In this document: piece after piece, positions 7,129 through 12,839 of the stretch
Position numbering within the stretch: position 1 is the stretch's first letter
Layout: every line of letters starts with the position of its first letter
Source of the DNA: JAVBLV01 sp031553195
GTDB taxonomy: Bacteria; Bacteroidota; Bacteroidia; Bacteroidales; P3
DNA: 14,909 nucleotides
Direction: 5' to 3'
NCBI GenBank assembly: GCA_031553195.1
Contig: JAVBLV010000058.1
Span: 1 to 14,909, forward strand
Program-made: the position numbers and the translations under genes
Notes under the pieces: model-generated
What the model was told of the DNA's origin: nothing
What the model saw: the letters and a program-made list of their open reading frames with translations, nothing else
Database searches by the model: none

Positions 7129-7941
7129 ATGTACCCAATACTCAATAATTTACAACATACTTCGTCGGGGAATTTCTTTTTAATGGCCGGCCCTTGCGTA
7201 GTAGAGAATGAAACCATGCCTTTTGAAATTGCCGAAACTTTATTGGAAATAACGAATAGATTGGAAATTCCTTTTATTTTTAAGGCTTCGTATAAAAAAG
7301 CCAATCGTTCGCGTTTGGATTCTTTTACCGGAATTGGCGATATTAAAGCCTTAGAGATACTAAAACAAGTGGGACTACAATATAATATTCCGGTTGTTAC
7401 CGATATTCACACCGAACAAGAAGCCGTTTTGGCAGGTCAATATGCAGATGTATTACAAATCCCCGCTTTTTTATGCCGGCAAACGGAATTGTTGGTCGCA
7501 GCGGCGCAAACGGGAAAGGTTATCAACATAAAAAAAGGACAATTTCTTTCTCCCGAATCCATGTCTCATGCGGTGGAAAAAATCCGTCAAAGCGGAAATA
7601 ACAACATTATGCTTACCGAAAGGGGAACAACCTTCGGCTATCAGGATATGGTGGTCGATTATCGCGGCATACCTATTATGCAAGAAAATGGAGTTCCTGT
7701 AGTGATGGATATTACCCACTCTTTACAGCAACCCAATCAAAGTTCGGGCGTTACCGGAGGAAAACCCGAATTAATCGCCACCATAGCCAAAGCCGCTATT
7801 GCGGTAGGTTGCGACGGTATTTTTATGGAAACTCATCCCAATCCGGCTATGGCTAAATCCGACGGAGCTAATATGCTGCCATTAAAAGAAGTCGAAAACT
7901 TATTAACCAAACTCATTGCTATTCATAAATCATTATTATAA
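7129..7941 (+). CDS. kdsA: 3-deoxy-8-phosphooctulonate (Kdo-8-P) synthase
   Basis: A 270-residue cytoplasmic enzyme that condenses phosphoenolpyruvate with D-arabinose 5-phosphate to Kdo-8-phosphate, the precursor of the Kdo sugar of the lipopolysaccharide inner core. Length and motifs are full: GPCVVE (21-26), FKASYKKANRSR (51-62), QIPAFLCRQTELL, NIKKGQFLSP, TERGTTFGY (163-171), DITHS, and METHPNP. Cys23, His197, Glu234 and Asp245 match the four metal ligands of the Aquifex-type enzyme in order and, for the last two, in exact spacing, so this should be the metal-dependent class rather than the E. coli type, which has Asn in place of Cys. It is followed by trmD after 32 bases. Confidence 0.97.
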   Translation: MYPILNNLQHTSSGNFFLMAGPCVVENETMPFEIAETLLEITNRLEIPFIFKASYKKANRSRLDSFTGIGDIKALEILKQVGLQYNIPVVTDIHTEQEAVLAGQYADVLQIPAFLCRQTELLVAAAQTGKVINIKKGQFLSPESMSHAVEKIRQSGNNNIMLTERGTTFGYQDMVVDYRGIPIMQENGVPVVMDITHSLQQPNQSSGVTGGKPELIATIAKAAIAVGCDGIFMETHPNPAMAKSDGANMLPLKEVENLLTKLIAIHKSLL

Positions 7942-7973
7942 AAATTCCACTTGGGGATGTAGAGGGGGCTTAC

Positions 7974-8669
7974 ATGCGAATCGATATTATCACATTATTT
8001 CCCGATATGATGTCAAGCGTATTCGGAGAATCTATTTTAAAGAGAGCGCAAAACAAAAACTTGGTTGAGGTGTACATGCATGATTTACGCCAATATTCCA
8101 CCAATAAGTACAAAAGCGTAGACGATTATCCGTACGGCGGAGGCGCCGGCATGGTGATAGCCATAGAGCCTGTGGCTAATTGTATAGAAGATTTACAGAA
8201 AGAGTATAAATACGATGAAATTATCTACACCGCTCCTGATGGCGATTTGCTCGATCAACCCTTGGCAAACCGTCTTTCTTTGCAGCAGAATTTGATGATT
8301 TTATGCGGACATTACAAAGGAATTGACGAACGGATACGCGAACATTTTATCACAAAAGAGATTTCCATAGGCAATTATGTTTTATCCGGCGGGGAATTAG
8401 CCGCGGCCGTCATTTGCGACGCCATTATCCGCGTTATACCCGGCGTACTGAACGACGAAACTTCCGCGCTTTCCGACTCGTTTCAGAATAATTTGATTTC
8501 ACCGCCTGTGTATACGCGTCCCGCCGATTTCAGAGGCTGGAAAGTGCCGGAGATACTATTATCCGGCCATGAAAAGAATATTGAACAATGGCGTTTTGAA
8601 CAATCGTTGGAACGAACAAAAAAAAGACGCCCGGATTTGTTGGCGGATAACAGTAAAAAAGCCATATAG
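7974..8669 (+). CDS. trmD: tRNA (guanine-N1)-37 methyltransferase
   Basis: A 231-residue SPOUT-class enzyme that transfers a methyl group from S-adenosylmethionine to N1 of G37 in tRNAs reading codons starting with C or G, preventing +1 frameshifting. Motifs are all present: MRIDIITLFPDMM (1-13), YPYGGGAGM (52-60), the knot elements CGHYKGIDERI (111-121) and IGNYVLSGGELA (132-143), and DSF with the likely catalytic Asp168, followed by PVYTRP. It starts 32 bases after kdsA and is preceded by a purine-rich GAGGGGG, unusual for this phylum. It probably shares a transcript with kdsA. Confidence 0.98.
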   Translation: MRIDIITLFPDMMSSVFGESILKRAQNKNLVEVYMHDLRQYSTNKYKSVDDYPYGGGAGMVIAIEPVANCIEDLQKEYKYDEIIYTAPDGDLLDQPLANRLSLQQNLMILCGHYKGIDERIREHFITKEISIGNYVLSGGELAAAVICDAIIRVIPGVLNDETSALSDSFQNNLISPPVYTRPADFRGWKVPEILLSGHEKNIEQWRFEQSLERTKKRRPDLLADNSKKAI

Positions 8670-8686
8670 ACAACGTCTTTAAAAAC

Positions 8687-8716
8687 GAGAAACGGCTACT
8701 CGAAAAACAGCCGCTC
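8687..8716 (+). terminator. Weak hairpin after trmD, possible terminator
   Basis: CGGCT (8693-8697) pairs with AGCCG (8709-8713), extended by GAG (8687-8689) with CTC (8714-8716) across a three-base bulge. Only a poor T-tract follows, so termination is uncertain. The structure separates trmD from the promoter of mgtE. Confidence 0.3.
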
Positions 8717-8832
8717 TTGTTACAAAATTTATATCTTTAATGATGATCCGTATTGTTGACATAACGCCAAGCGACACGCTTTCAAAAGATTTTGATACGT
8801 CTCTTTTAGCAACATATTCCGAATTATAATCG

Positions 8833-8840
8833 TACCTTTG
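8833..8840 (+). promoter_or_regulatory. Bacteroidetes-type promoter for the mgtE leader
   Basis: TACCTTTG is a full match to the -7 consensus TAnnTTTG. A TTTAG block lies about 23 bases upstream at the approximate -33 position. Transcription would start around 8846-8850, about 20 bases before the leader ORF and about 125 bases before mgtE, giving mgtE its own long structured 5' leader. Confidence 0.6.
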
Positions 8841-8867
8841 CATTCTAAAATTCAAAATTAACTAGAC

Positions 8868-8924
8868 ATGGACGAAGGCCCCTATCCGAGTTACAGAAAA
8901 ACAGAAGTATTAATCTCGCTGTAG
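8868..8924 (+). CDS. Putative 18-residue leader peptide of mgtE
   Basis: An ATG-to-TAG frame of 19 codons gives MDEGPYPSYRKTEVLISL. It begins about 20 bases after the likely transcription start and ends 49 bases before mgtE. Its start combines acidic residues and prolines (D2, E3, P5, P7). Acidic/proline-rich N-termini destabilise translating ribosomes at low magnesium, and proline codons are important in the enterobacterial MgtL leader of mgtA. The codons for G4-Y6 overlap one arm of a hairpin, and the stop codon lies inside the partner arm, so translation of this frame must affect folding downstream. I know of no described homologue. That it is translated is inference. Confidence 0.5.
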   Translation: MDEGPYPSYRKTEVLISL

Positions 8925-8970
8925 GGGAACTTTTACAATCTCCTATAGATTTAAATTATCAGGAGATTGT
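8879..8970 (+). promoter_or_regulatory. Candidate attenuator/RNA switch controlling mgtE translation
   Basis: Four segments can pair in alternative ways. Segment 1 CCCCTA (8879-8884) pairs with segment 2 TAGGGG (8922-8927), extended inside by CGAG (8887-8890) with CTCG (8915-8918). Segment 3 ACAATCTCCT (8935-8944) pairs perfectly over 10 bp with segment 4 AGGAGATTGT (8961-8970), which contains the AGGAG preceding mgtE. Segment 2 can instead pair with CTCCTA (8940-8945), freeing the AGGAG. Pairs 1:2 plus 3:4 would hide the initiation site; pair 2:3 would open it. A ribosome paused early in the leader ORF would cover segment 1 and favour the open form. Confidence 0.55.
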
Positions 8971-8973
8971 GTG

Positions 8974-10356
8974 ATGACAGAAATCAAAATCCATTTCCAA
9001 CAACTCATTGAAGAAAGGAGTTGGAAAGCCGTAAAACAAGAGTTAAACAACCTCGAACCGCTTCAAATAGCAGAGATCATCGAGAGTTTGCCGAAATCCG
9101 ACCAAATTATCTTATTCCGTCTTTTACCCAGAGAATTAGCCAAAGAAACTTTCCAATATCTTTCGCACGATGAACAGGAAGATATTATCGAAGGTTTGGC
9201 AGCCAATGTAAGTAAAGTAACCGGATTGCTCAACGACCTTGATCCCGACGATCGAACCGCCTTTTTTGAAGAGCTTCCCGGCAAAGTCAGTCAGCGTTTA
9301 ATACAAATGCTTTCAAAGGAAGAGCGCGTAATTGCCATGCGCTTGCTTGGTTATCCGGAAGACAGCATAGGTCGTTTAATGACGCCGGAATATGTAGCCG
9401 TAAAGCCTTATTACACTATTCAACAAGCGTTGGAACACATTCGCATATTCGGACGCGATTCCGAAACCCTCAATGTAATTTATATTGTGGACGACCAGTG
9501 GAAACTTATTGACGATATACGAATTAAAGAAATAATATTGGCCTCGCCCGATCAAATTATTTCCGAAATCAGCGATAATCGTTTTATTTCTTTGAATGCA
9601 TACGACGACCAGGAAATTGCCGTAAAAGTGTTTCAAGATCACGATCGCGTGGCTTTGCCTGTAGTGGATACCGACGGCGCTTTGCTCGGTATTATCACTT
9701 TCGACGACATAATGGATATTGCAGAAGAAGAAAATACCGAAGACTTTCAAAAGTTTGGGGGGACGGAAGGATTGGATTTATCCTACACAAAAACCTCTTT
9801 ACTCGAGATGGTGAAAAAACGCGCCGGATGGCTTATCGTACTTTTTTTTGGCGAAATGTTAACGGCGTCTGCCATGGGGCATTTCGACGAAGAAATATCA
9901 AAAGCCGTAGTACTGGCATTATTTGTTCCGCTAATTATTTCAAGCGGGGGAAATTCAGGTTCACAAGCTGCCAGCCTTATTATCCGTTCGCTTGCATTGG
10001 GCGAATTAAAGTTGAAAAGTTGGTGGTATGTTATGCGTAAAGAGATCCTTTCTGGTTTGTCTTTAGGAACCATTCTCGGACTTATCGGATTTGTCCGTAT
10101 ATTTATCTGGCAACAAGCAGGGTTTTACAATTATGGAGAATATTGGCCGTGGGTTGCCGCCAGCGTTTCCGTTTCACTTGTTTTTATCGTATTATGGGGC
10201 ACGCTTTCAGGCTCCATGATTCCGCTTCTCTTAAAAAAAATCGGTTTAGACCCTGCCACTGCCTCGGCCCCGTTTGTCGCCACTTTGGTAGATGTTACAG
10301 GATTGATTATTTATTTTACTTTTGCCGCATTATTTTTAGGAGGAAAACTACTTTAG
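8974..10356 (+). CDS. mgtE: Magnesium transporter MgtE
   Basis: A 460-residue inner-membrane Mg2+ channel/transporter. I choose the ATG at 8974, eight bases after AGGAG; the GTG at 8971 would add one residue. Domain order is canonical: MgtE N-terminal helical domain (about 30-130), a tandem CBS pair acting as the Mg2+ sensor (about 135-255), then five membrane helices (about 283-458). The pore-region motif GGNSGSQ (325-331) and the last-helix Asp440 in TLVDVTGLI, corresponding to the essential pore aspartate of the Thermus protein, are present. The gene has its own promoter and a structured leader with a short ORF. It ends four bases from the convergent RND remnant. Confidence 0.96.
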   Translation: MTEIKIHFQQLIEERSWKAVKQELNNLEPLQIAEIIESLPKSDQIILFRLLPRELAKETFQYLSHDEQEDIIEGLAANVSKVTGLLNDLDPDDRTAFFEELPGKVSQRLIQMLSKEERVIAMRLLGYPEDSIGRLMTPEYVAVKPYYTIQQALEHIRIFGRDSETLNVIYIVDDQWKLIDDIRIKEIILASPDQIISEISDNRFISLNAYDDQEIAVKVFQDHDRVALPVVDTDGALLGIITFDDIMDIAEEENTEDFQKFGGTEGLDLSYTKTSLLEMVKKRAGWLIVLFFGEMLTASAMGHFDEEISKAVVLALFVPLIISSGGNSGSQAASLIIRSLALGELKLKSWWYVMRKEILSGLSLGTILGLIGFVRIFIWQQAGFYNYGEYWPWVAASVSVSLVFIVLWGTLSGSMIPLLLKKIGLDPATASAPFVATLVDVTGLIIYFTFAALFLGGKLL

Positions 10357-10359
10357 AGG

Positions 10360-10684
10360 TTATTTGACTTCTTTCTTCCTGTTTGTTAATCGTGTAATTA
10401 CCACAAACAATACCGGAACCGTAAAAATAGCCAGCAACGTAGCGGCAAGCATTCCCCCCTAATATCGTCCAACCAATGGTTTGACGGGAAACAACCCCGA
10501 CGCCATCGGCAAATGCCAAAGGCAATACGCCTAAAATAAATGCGATGGATGTCATTAGAATGGGGCATAAACGGGTTTTCACCACATTTAACACGGCATC
10601 TCTATCAAAGGTATGCCAGAATCGAACCGGTCTTTGGCGTACTCTACTATCAAAATGGCGTTTTTGGCGACAAGTCCGATTAGG
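10360..10684 (-). pseudogene. C-terminal remnant of an RND (AcrB-type) efflux pump
   Basis: Read on the minus strand this gives LIGLVAKNAILIVEYAKDRF, then DAVLNVVKTRL, SIAFILGVLPLAFADG, SRQTIGWTILGG, and after a frame change MLAATLLAIFTVPVLFVVI, ending TNRKKEVK and a TAA. This is the last ~110 residues of a hydrophobe/amphiphile RND transporter of about 1000 residues. Two frameshifts are visible: one near 10597-10604, where a base seems lost before DAVLN, and one in a run of six C at 10454-10459, where one base is extra. Everything 5' of about 10684 is missing, so the gene is dead. The stop lies four bases from the end of mgtE. Confidence 0.88.
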
Positions 10685-10872
10685 GTGTGTTAACACTATT
10701 ATATCATAAGTACTCAGCGGAAATTAGTTTATACTATTCTGAAATACAAATCTGCTAAAAATAATTAAAAATCAAATATTTGAGATGCTTTTATAATGCA
10801 AACTAAATTTCGCTACATACTTATGAGTTATTTAAAATTTGAGTTACAAAGATACGTATTCCTTTTTTTAAA

Positions 10873-10896
10873 TAGTAATTAGCAATGAGTAATGAG
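10873..10896 (+). repeat. Short interspersed motif, copy 1 (others 11991-12024 and 13711-13737)
   Basis: TAGTAATTAGCAATGAGTAA here is closely related to the minus-strand reading of 11991-12024 (TAGTAGCTAGTAATGAGTAA) and of 13711-13737 (TAGCTAGTAACTAGCAATGA). All three lie in gaps or at gene ends. The short TAGTAA/AATGAG words suggest decayed copies of one low-complexity intergenic repeat. Confidence 0.4.
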
Positions 10897-10950
10897 AAGC
10901 AATTGTTGCGTAAATGTCTGAATTTCCCACTGCGTTAGCCGATAATAACT

Positions 10951-11060
10951 CCATGCGTAGCATTCCATTGCGAGGATTTTCCGTTCAAGCGCAGCTGGTA
11001 GGCGGAGCGCGTTTAAATCCTCAAGCCGTTTTTGATTCTTTTTGAGGCTCCAAAAAGAAT
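10951..11060. repeat. Dispersed repeat B, copy 2
   Basis: Direct copy of 344-453. Both copies encode, on the minus strand, the peptide KNQKRLEDLNALRLPAALE, which explains the short open frames here; they should not be read as genes. Shortly after it come the segment inverted at 1-22 (11071-11093) and a CAAGGCTGACGAC block also found near 112-124. Confidence 0.75.
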
Positions 11061-11134
11061 GGAAAGAAAATATCTCCACCTGCTTTTTACACTGATCTAC
11101 AAAAAATCAAGGCTGACGACGACCTCTCCTGACT

Positions 11135-11212
11135 AAGCGTAATTTACAATTGCGCTTCAAATATATTCGAATTTGTAATTCGGAATATTAATCAAGCAAT
11201 TATAAATTGCTT
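11135..11212. other. Three consecutive triloop hairpins
   Basis: Hairpin 1 (11135-11157) has a 10-bp stem AAGCGTAATT/AATTGCGCTT with one G-T pair and a TAC loop. Hairpin 2 (11166-11184) has the core CGAATT/AATTCG with a TGT loop and two more flanking pairs. Hairpin 3 (11194-11212) has a perfect 8-bp stem AAGCAATT/AATTGCTT with an ATA loop. All share AATT-N3-AATT at the tip. They lie inside the MITE-like segment. The regular size suggests a structured nucleic acid, but no family was recognised. Confidence 0.5.
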
Positions 11213-11277
11213 AATGTTGCGAGCGGCAATACAATTGAACGCTTAACCACCTACTAATTTCCGCTCAGCAGAGGGAG

Positions 11278-11400
11278 ATGCTGCGTCTCTTTGTCATTTG
11301 ACGCTGCAGTCGATGGCTATCGAATGCTGCATCTCTTTTTTTCGAATGCTGCATTCCCTTTTTTCGAATGCTGCGTCTCCTTTTTTCAGATGCTGCATAT
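11278..11400. repeat. Tandem repeat, six units of 22-23 bp
   Basis: The heptamer ATGCTGC (ACGCTGC in the second unit) starts at 11278, 11301, 11324, 11346, 11368 and 11390, spaced 23, 23, 22, 22 and 22 bases. The later units share the longer pattern AATGCTGCATCTCTTTTTTT with small changes; the first two are more diverged. The array lies between the MITE-like segment and the terminator of the HU-like gene. It has no unique spacers, so it is not a CRISPR array. Confidence 0.8.
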
Positions 11401-11409
11401 AATTGATGG

Positions 11410-11445
11410 CAACTTGAGCAGGTTTGACAAATCCTGCCCAAGTTG
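11410..11445 (-). terminator. Inverted repeat after the HU-like gene, probable terminator
   Basis: CAACTTG (11410-11416) pairs with CAAGTTG (11439-11445), and GCAGG (11418-11422) with CCTGC (11433-11437), giving a long, almost continuous stem. It begins 15 bases after the stop codon of the minus-strand HU-like gene. The T-tract on that strand is poor, so it may end transcription inefficiently or mainly protect the 3' end. Confidence 0.5.
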
Positions 11446-11459
11446 ATTCCCTTTAATGC

Positions 11460-11843
11460 TTATTTCTCTTTTTGGTACTTTAAGTTCTTTAATGTGTTGG
11501 CTAAATCTTCCCCTGCGCGGAAATGGATAACTGTCTTTTTAATTCGCTCCGCCGTTACATCCTCTTCCTTATCACAGCCCTCGCTGCTTAACGTAATAGT
11601 AAAACTTCCGAAATTATCCCAACGAATACTTTTCCCTTGCGTAATGGCTTTTTGTATTTCCATACGCAAAGCGCTGATAACCGAGAGAATATCCGGTTCC
11701 GACAAAGAGGTGAATTCTCTGATATCCTCTATCATTTCCTTAATGTTTACAGTACCAGAACTTTTTAAGGTTGCATAATACTTTTGCGGAGCCGTTAAAT
11801 CTTGCAGATTCTTTCTCGGCATTACTCTAAATTTTACTGCCAT
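11460..11843 (-). CDS. HU-related histone-like DNA-binding protein
   Basis: A 127-residue member of the Bacteroidales HU-related family (putative histone-like DNA-binding protein), longer than canonical HU (~90 residues). MAVKFRVMPRKN opens an N-terminal extension. The HU-like fold then appears as TVNIKEMIEDIREFTSLSEPD, a helical pair, the strand segment WDNFGSFTITL that forms the base of the DNA-binding arms, and a basic C-terminal end (FRAGEDLANTLKNLKYQKEK). Such paralogues are numerous in Bacteroidales, and their individual roles are unclear; nucleoid binding is expected from the fold. A hairpin and six tandem repeats lie directly downstream. Confidence 0.88.
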   Translation of the reverse strand: MAVKFRVMPRKNLQDLTAPQKYYATLKSSGTVNIKEMIEDIREFTSLSEPDILSVISALRMEIQKAITQGKSIRWDNFGSFTITLSSEGCDKEEDVTAERIKKTVIHFRAGEDLANTLKNLKYQKEK

Positions 11844-11933
11844 AAACTTTAATGTTGTTTGATTAATAAATTGAATTTATCCATATTGATTGTATTATTT
11901 AATATACGCATCAATACCTTATAAAATAAGTTA

Positions 11934-11941
11934 CAAGTATA
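11934..11941 (-). promoter_or_regulatory. Possible promoter of the HU-like gene
   Basis: Read on the minus strand this is TATACTTG, one mismatch from the -7 consensus TAnnTTTG, about 90 bases before the start codon. It is the best match I found in the 165-base gap and is uncertain. Confidence 0.3.
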
Positions 11942-12008
11942 CACAACATAATTTATTACAACAAAAAAATTAAAGCAATTTTTCCCATTTATTACTCATT
12001 ACTAGCTA

Positions 12009-12239
12009 CTAATTCCTCATTACTTCTCCGTCCGGAAAGATATTTGTTATCCCTATGGCTTCTAAAGTTAAAGTAGCCAGCAAAACCGAAGCCACTATAT
12101 AAACCATTATTGTTGTGTAAACTCTCCACAAATATCTATTCTCATTCAATATTTCCCCTATTAACAGGCTCGCCTCATGTACAAACAAAAGATTCATAAA
12201 ATAAAAAATACCGAATAATAAAAATGATACTATAATCAT
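12009..12239 (-). CDS. Small two-helix membrane protein
   Basis: A 76-residue hydrophobic ORF not assigned to a family. Two membrane segments are clear: residues 2-20 (IIVSFLLFGIFYFMNLLFV) and about 40-65 (TTIMVYIVASVLLATLTLEA). They are separated by a polar, acidic loop (EASLLIGEILNENRYLW). Both termini are short. The frame ends in a low-complexity block shared with two other places in the window. It is the last gene of the AT-rich toxin-like island and could be an immunity or holin-like protein, but that rests on position and size only. Confidence 0.5.
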   Translation of the reverse strand: MIIVSFLLFGIFYFMNLLFVHEASLLIGEILNENRYLWRVYTTIMVYIVASVLLATLTLEAIGITNIFPDGEVMRN

Positions 12240-12305
12240 GAGTAATTACAATTAACTTTCTATTGTTGTTTTATCAATAGAGTTGGGTTATGATAGGAGA
12301 TACCT

Positions 12306-12356
12306 ATTAGAATAGAGTTGGGTTTGGGCTATGCCCAAACCCAACTCTATTCTAAT
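12306..12356. other. Perfect 24-bp stem with 3-base loop
   Basis: Positions 12306-12329 and 12333-12356 are exact reverse complements, separated by TAT. The stem contains GTTGGGTTTGGGC, which is strikingly GC-rich for this AT-rich region. The 14-mer AATAGAGTTGGGTT of the left arm occurs once more in direct orientation at 12276-12289. A TTTT follows on the plus strand only, whereas all neighbouring genes are on the minus strand, so this is not a normal terminator for the gene upstream (12388-12816). Confidence 0.8.
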
Positions 12357-12387
12357 TTTAAAACCTCTGATAAGCTGGATAATTGAT

Positions 12388-12816
12388 TTATTTCAAAATA
12401 CCTTTTTCTTTTAAAAGAGTTGAAATTTCATAATACTCCATTACATATCCCATCAATGAAAATCTCAAAATCTCATATTTAGAAAAATTATCTATCTTTA
12501 TTTCAAAGTATCCATCTTCCTTTGTTTCGTATAATACTTTCTTTTCCTTACTCTCTTTCTCAATTGAAATTGAAACACCAGATAATTTTTCTAGATCTTC
12601 TTTATCAAACACATAGCCATTTGCATAAAAAACATCTTTATTAATATTTGCTTCTTTAAAATCAATTTTCATAAGTAATTCTCCTAAAGTAAATACTTCA
12701 TTATGCTTTTTTACCTTTTCAAAATCATAATTCTGAAAAATATATTTACCCGTTTGACAGGAGAGAATAAATAATATTAAGTAAAAGCAACATAATATTG
12801 ATTCGAATTTTTTCAT
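12388..12816 (-). CDS. Small lipoprotein with carboxypeptidase-regulatory-like domain
   Basis: A 142-residue protein with a lipoprotein signal: MKKFESILCCFYLILFILSC, lipobox ILSC with Cys20 as the probable lipidation site. Residues about 65-135 (ANGYVFDKEDLEKLSGVSIS, then KEDGYFEIKI, then RFSLMGYVMEYYEI) have the pattern of a carboxypeptidase-regulatory-like beta-sandwich: strand, variable insert, DGYFEI turn, and a GY motif. The gene starts 23 bases after the stop of the Rhs-tip ORF on the same strand, the usual place of an immunity gene. A membrane-anchored immunity function is therefore a reasonable guess, but nothing in the sequence proves it. Confidence 0.6.
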   Translation of the reverse strand: MKKFESILCCFYLILFILSCQTGKYIFQNYDFEKVKKHNEVFTLGELLMKIDFKEANINKDVFYANGYVFDKEDLEKLSGVSISIEKESKEKKVLYETKEDGYFEIKIDNFSKYEILRFSLMGYVMEYYEISTLLKEKGILK

Positions 12817-12839
12817 ATTCTCTGTATTATTAAAATTTA

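Larger units (their letters stand above)
10716..11265. mobile_element. MITE-like segment or IS remnant with 13-bp inverted ends
   Basis: AGCGGAAATTAGT (10716-10728) is repeated as its exact reverse complement at 11253-11265. The ~550 bases between contain no coding sequence, but hold dispersed repeat B and a block of three hairpins. The left end lies some 30 bases from the point where the RND gene is broken off. This fits a non-autonomous element or decayed insertion sequence. No transposase and no convincing target duplication were found, so the call is tentative. Confidence 0.35.

Noticed and set aside
7116..7304. Minus-strand ORFs opposite kdsA, trmD and mgtE
   Set aside because: They are shadows of strongly conserved plus-strand genes and show no protein features of their own.
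8740..8829. Possible 29-codon ORF (ATGATGATCCGT...) upstream of the mgtE promoter
   Set aside because: It ends just before the promoter, has no recognisable motif or structure, and a frame of this length is likely by chance.
8879..8970. M-box (ykoK) magnesium riboswitch in front of mgtE
   Set aside because: The leader is too short and lacks the conserved M-box core sequences; the short ORF with alternative hairpins explains it better.
10353..10365. AGAGGTTATTT after mgtE, as in the start of repeat A
   Set aside because: The match is only 11 bases and is explained by the coding end of the RND remnant (VK then TAA); nothing else of repeat A follows.
11278..11400. CRISPR array
   Set aside because: Units are contiguous at 22-23 bp with no unique spacers and no cas genes nearby.
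11443..11778. Plus-strand ORF of 111 residues opposite the HU-like gene
   Set aside because: It is a shadow frame of the recognised HU-related gene and also runs through its terminator hairpin.
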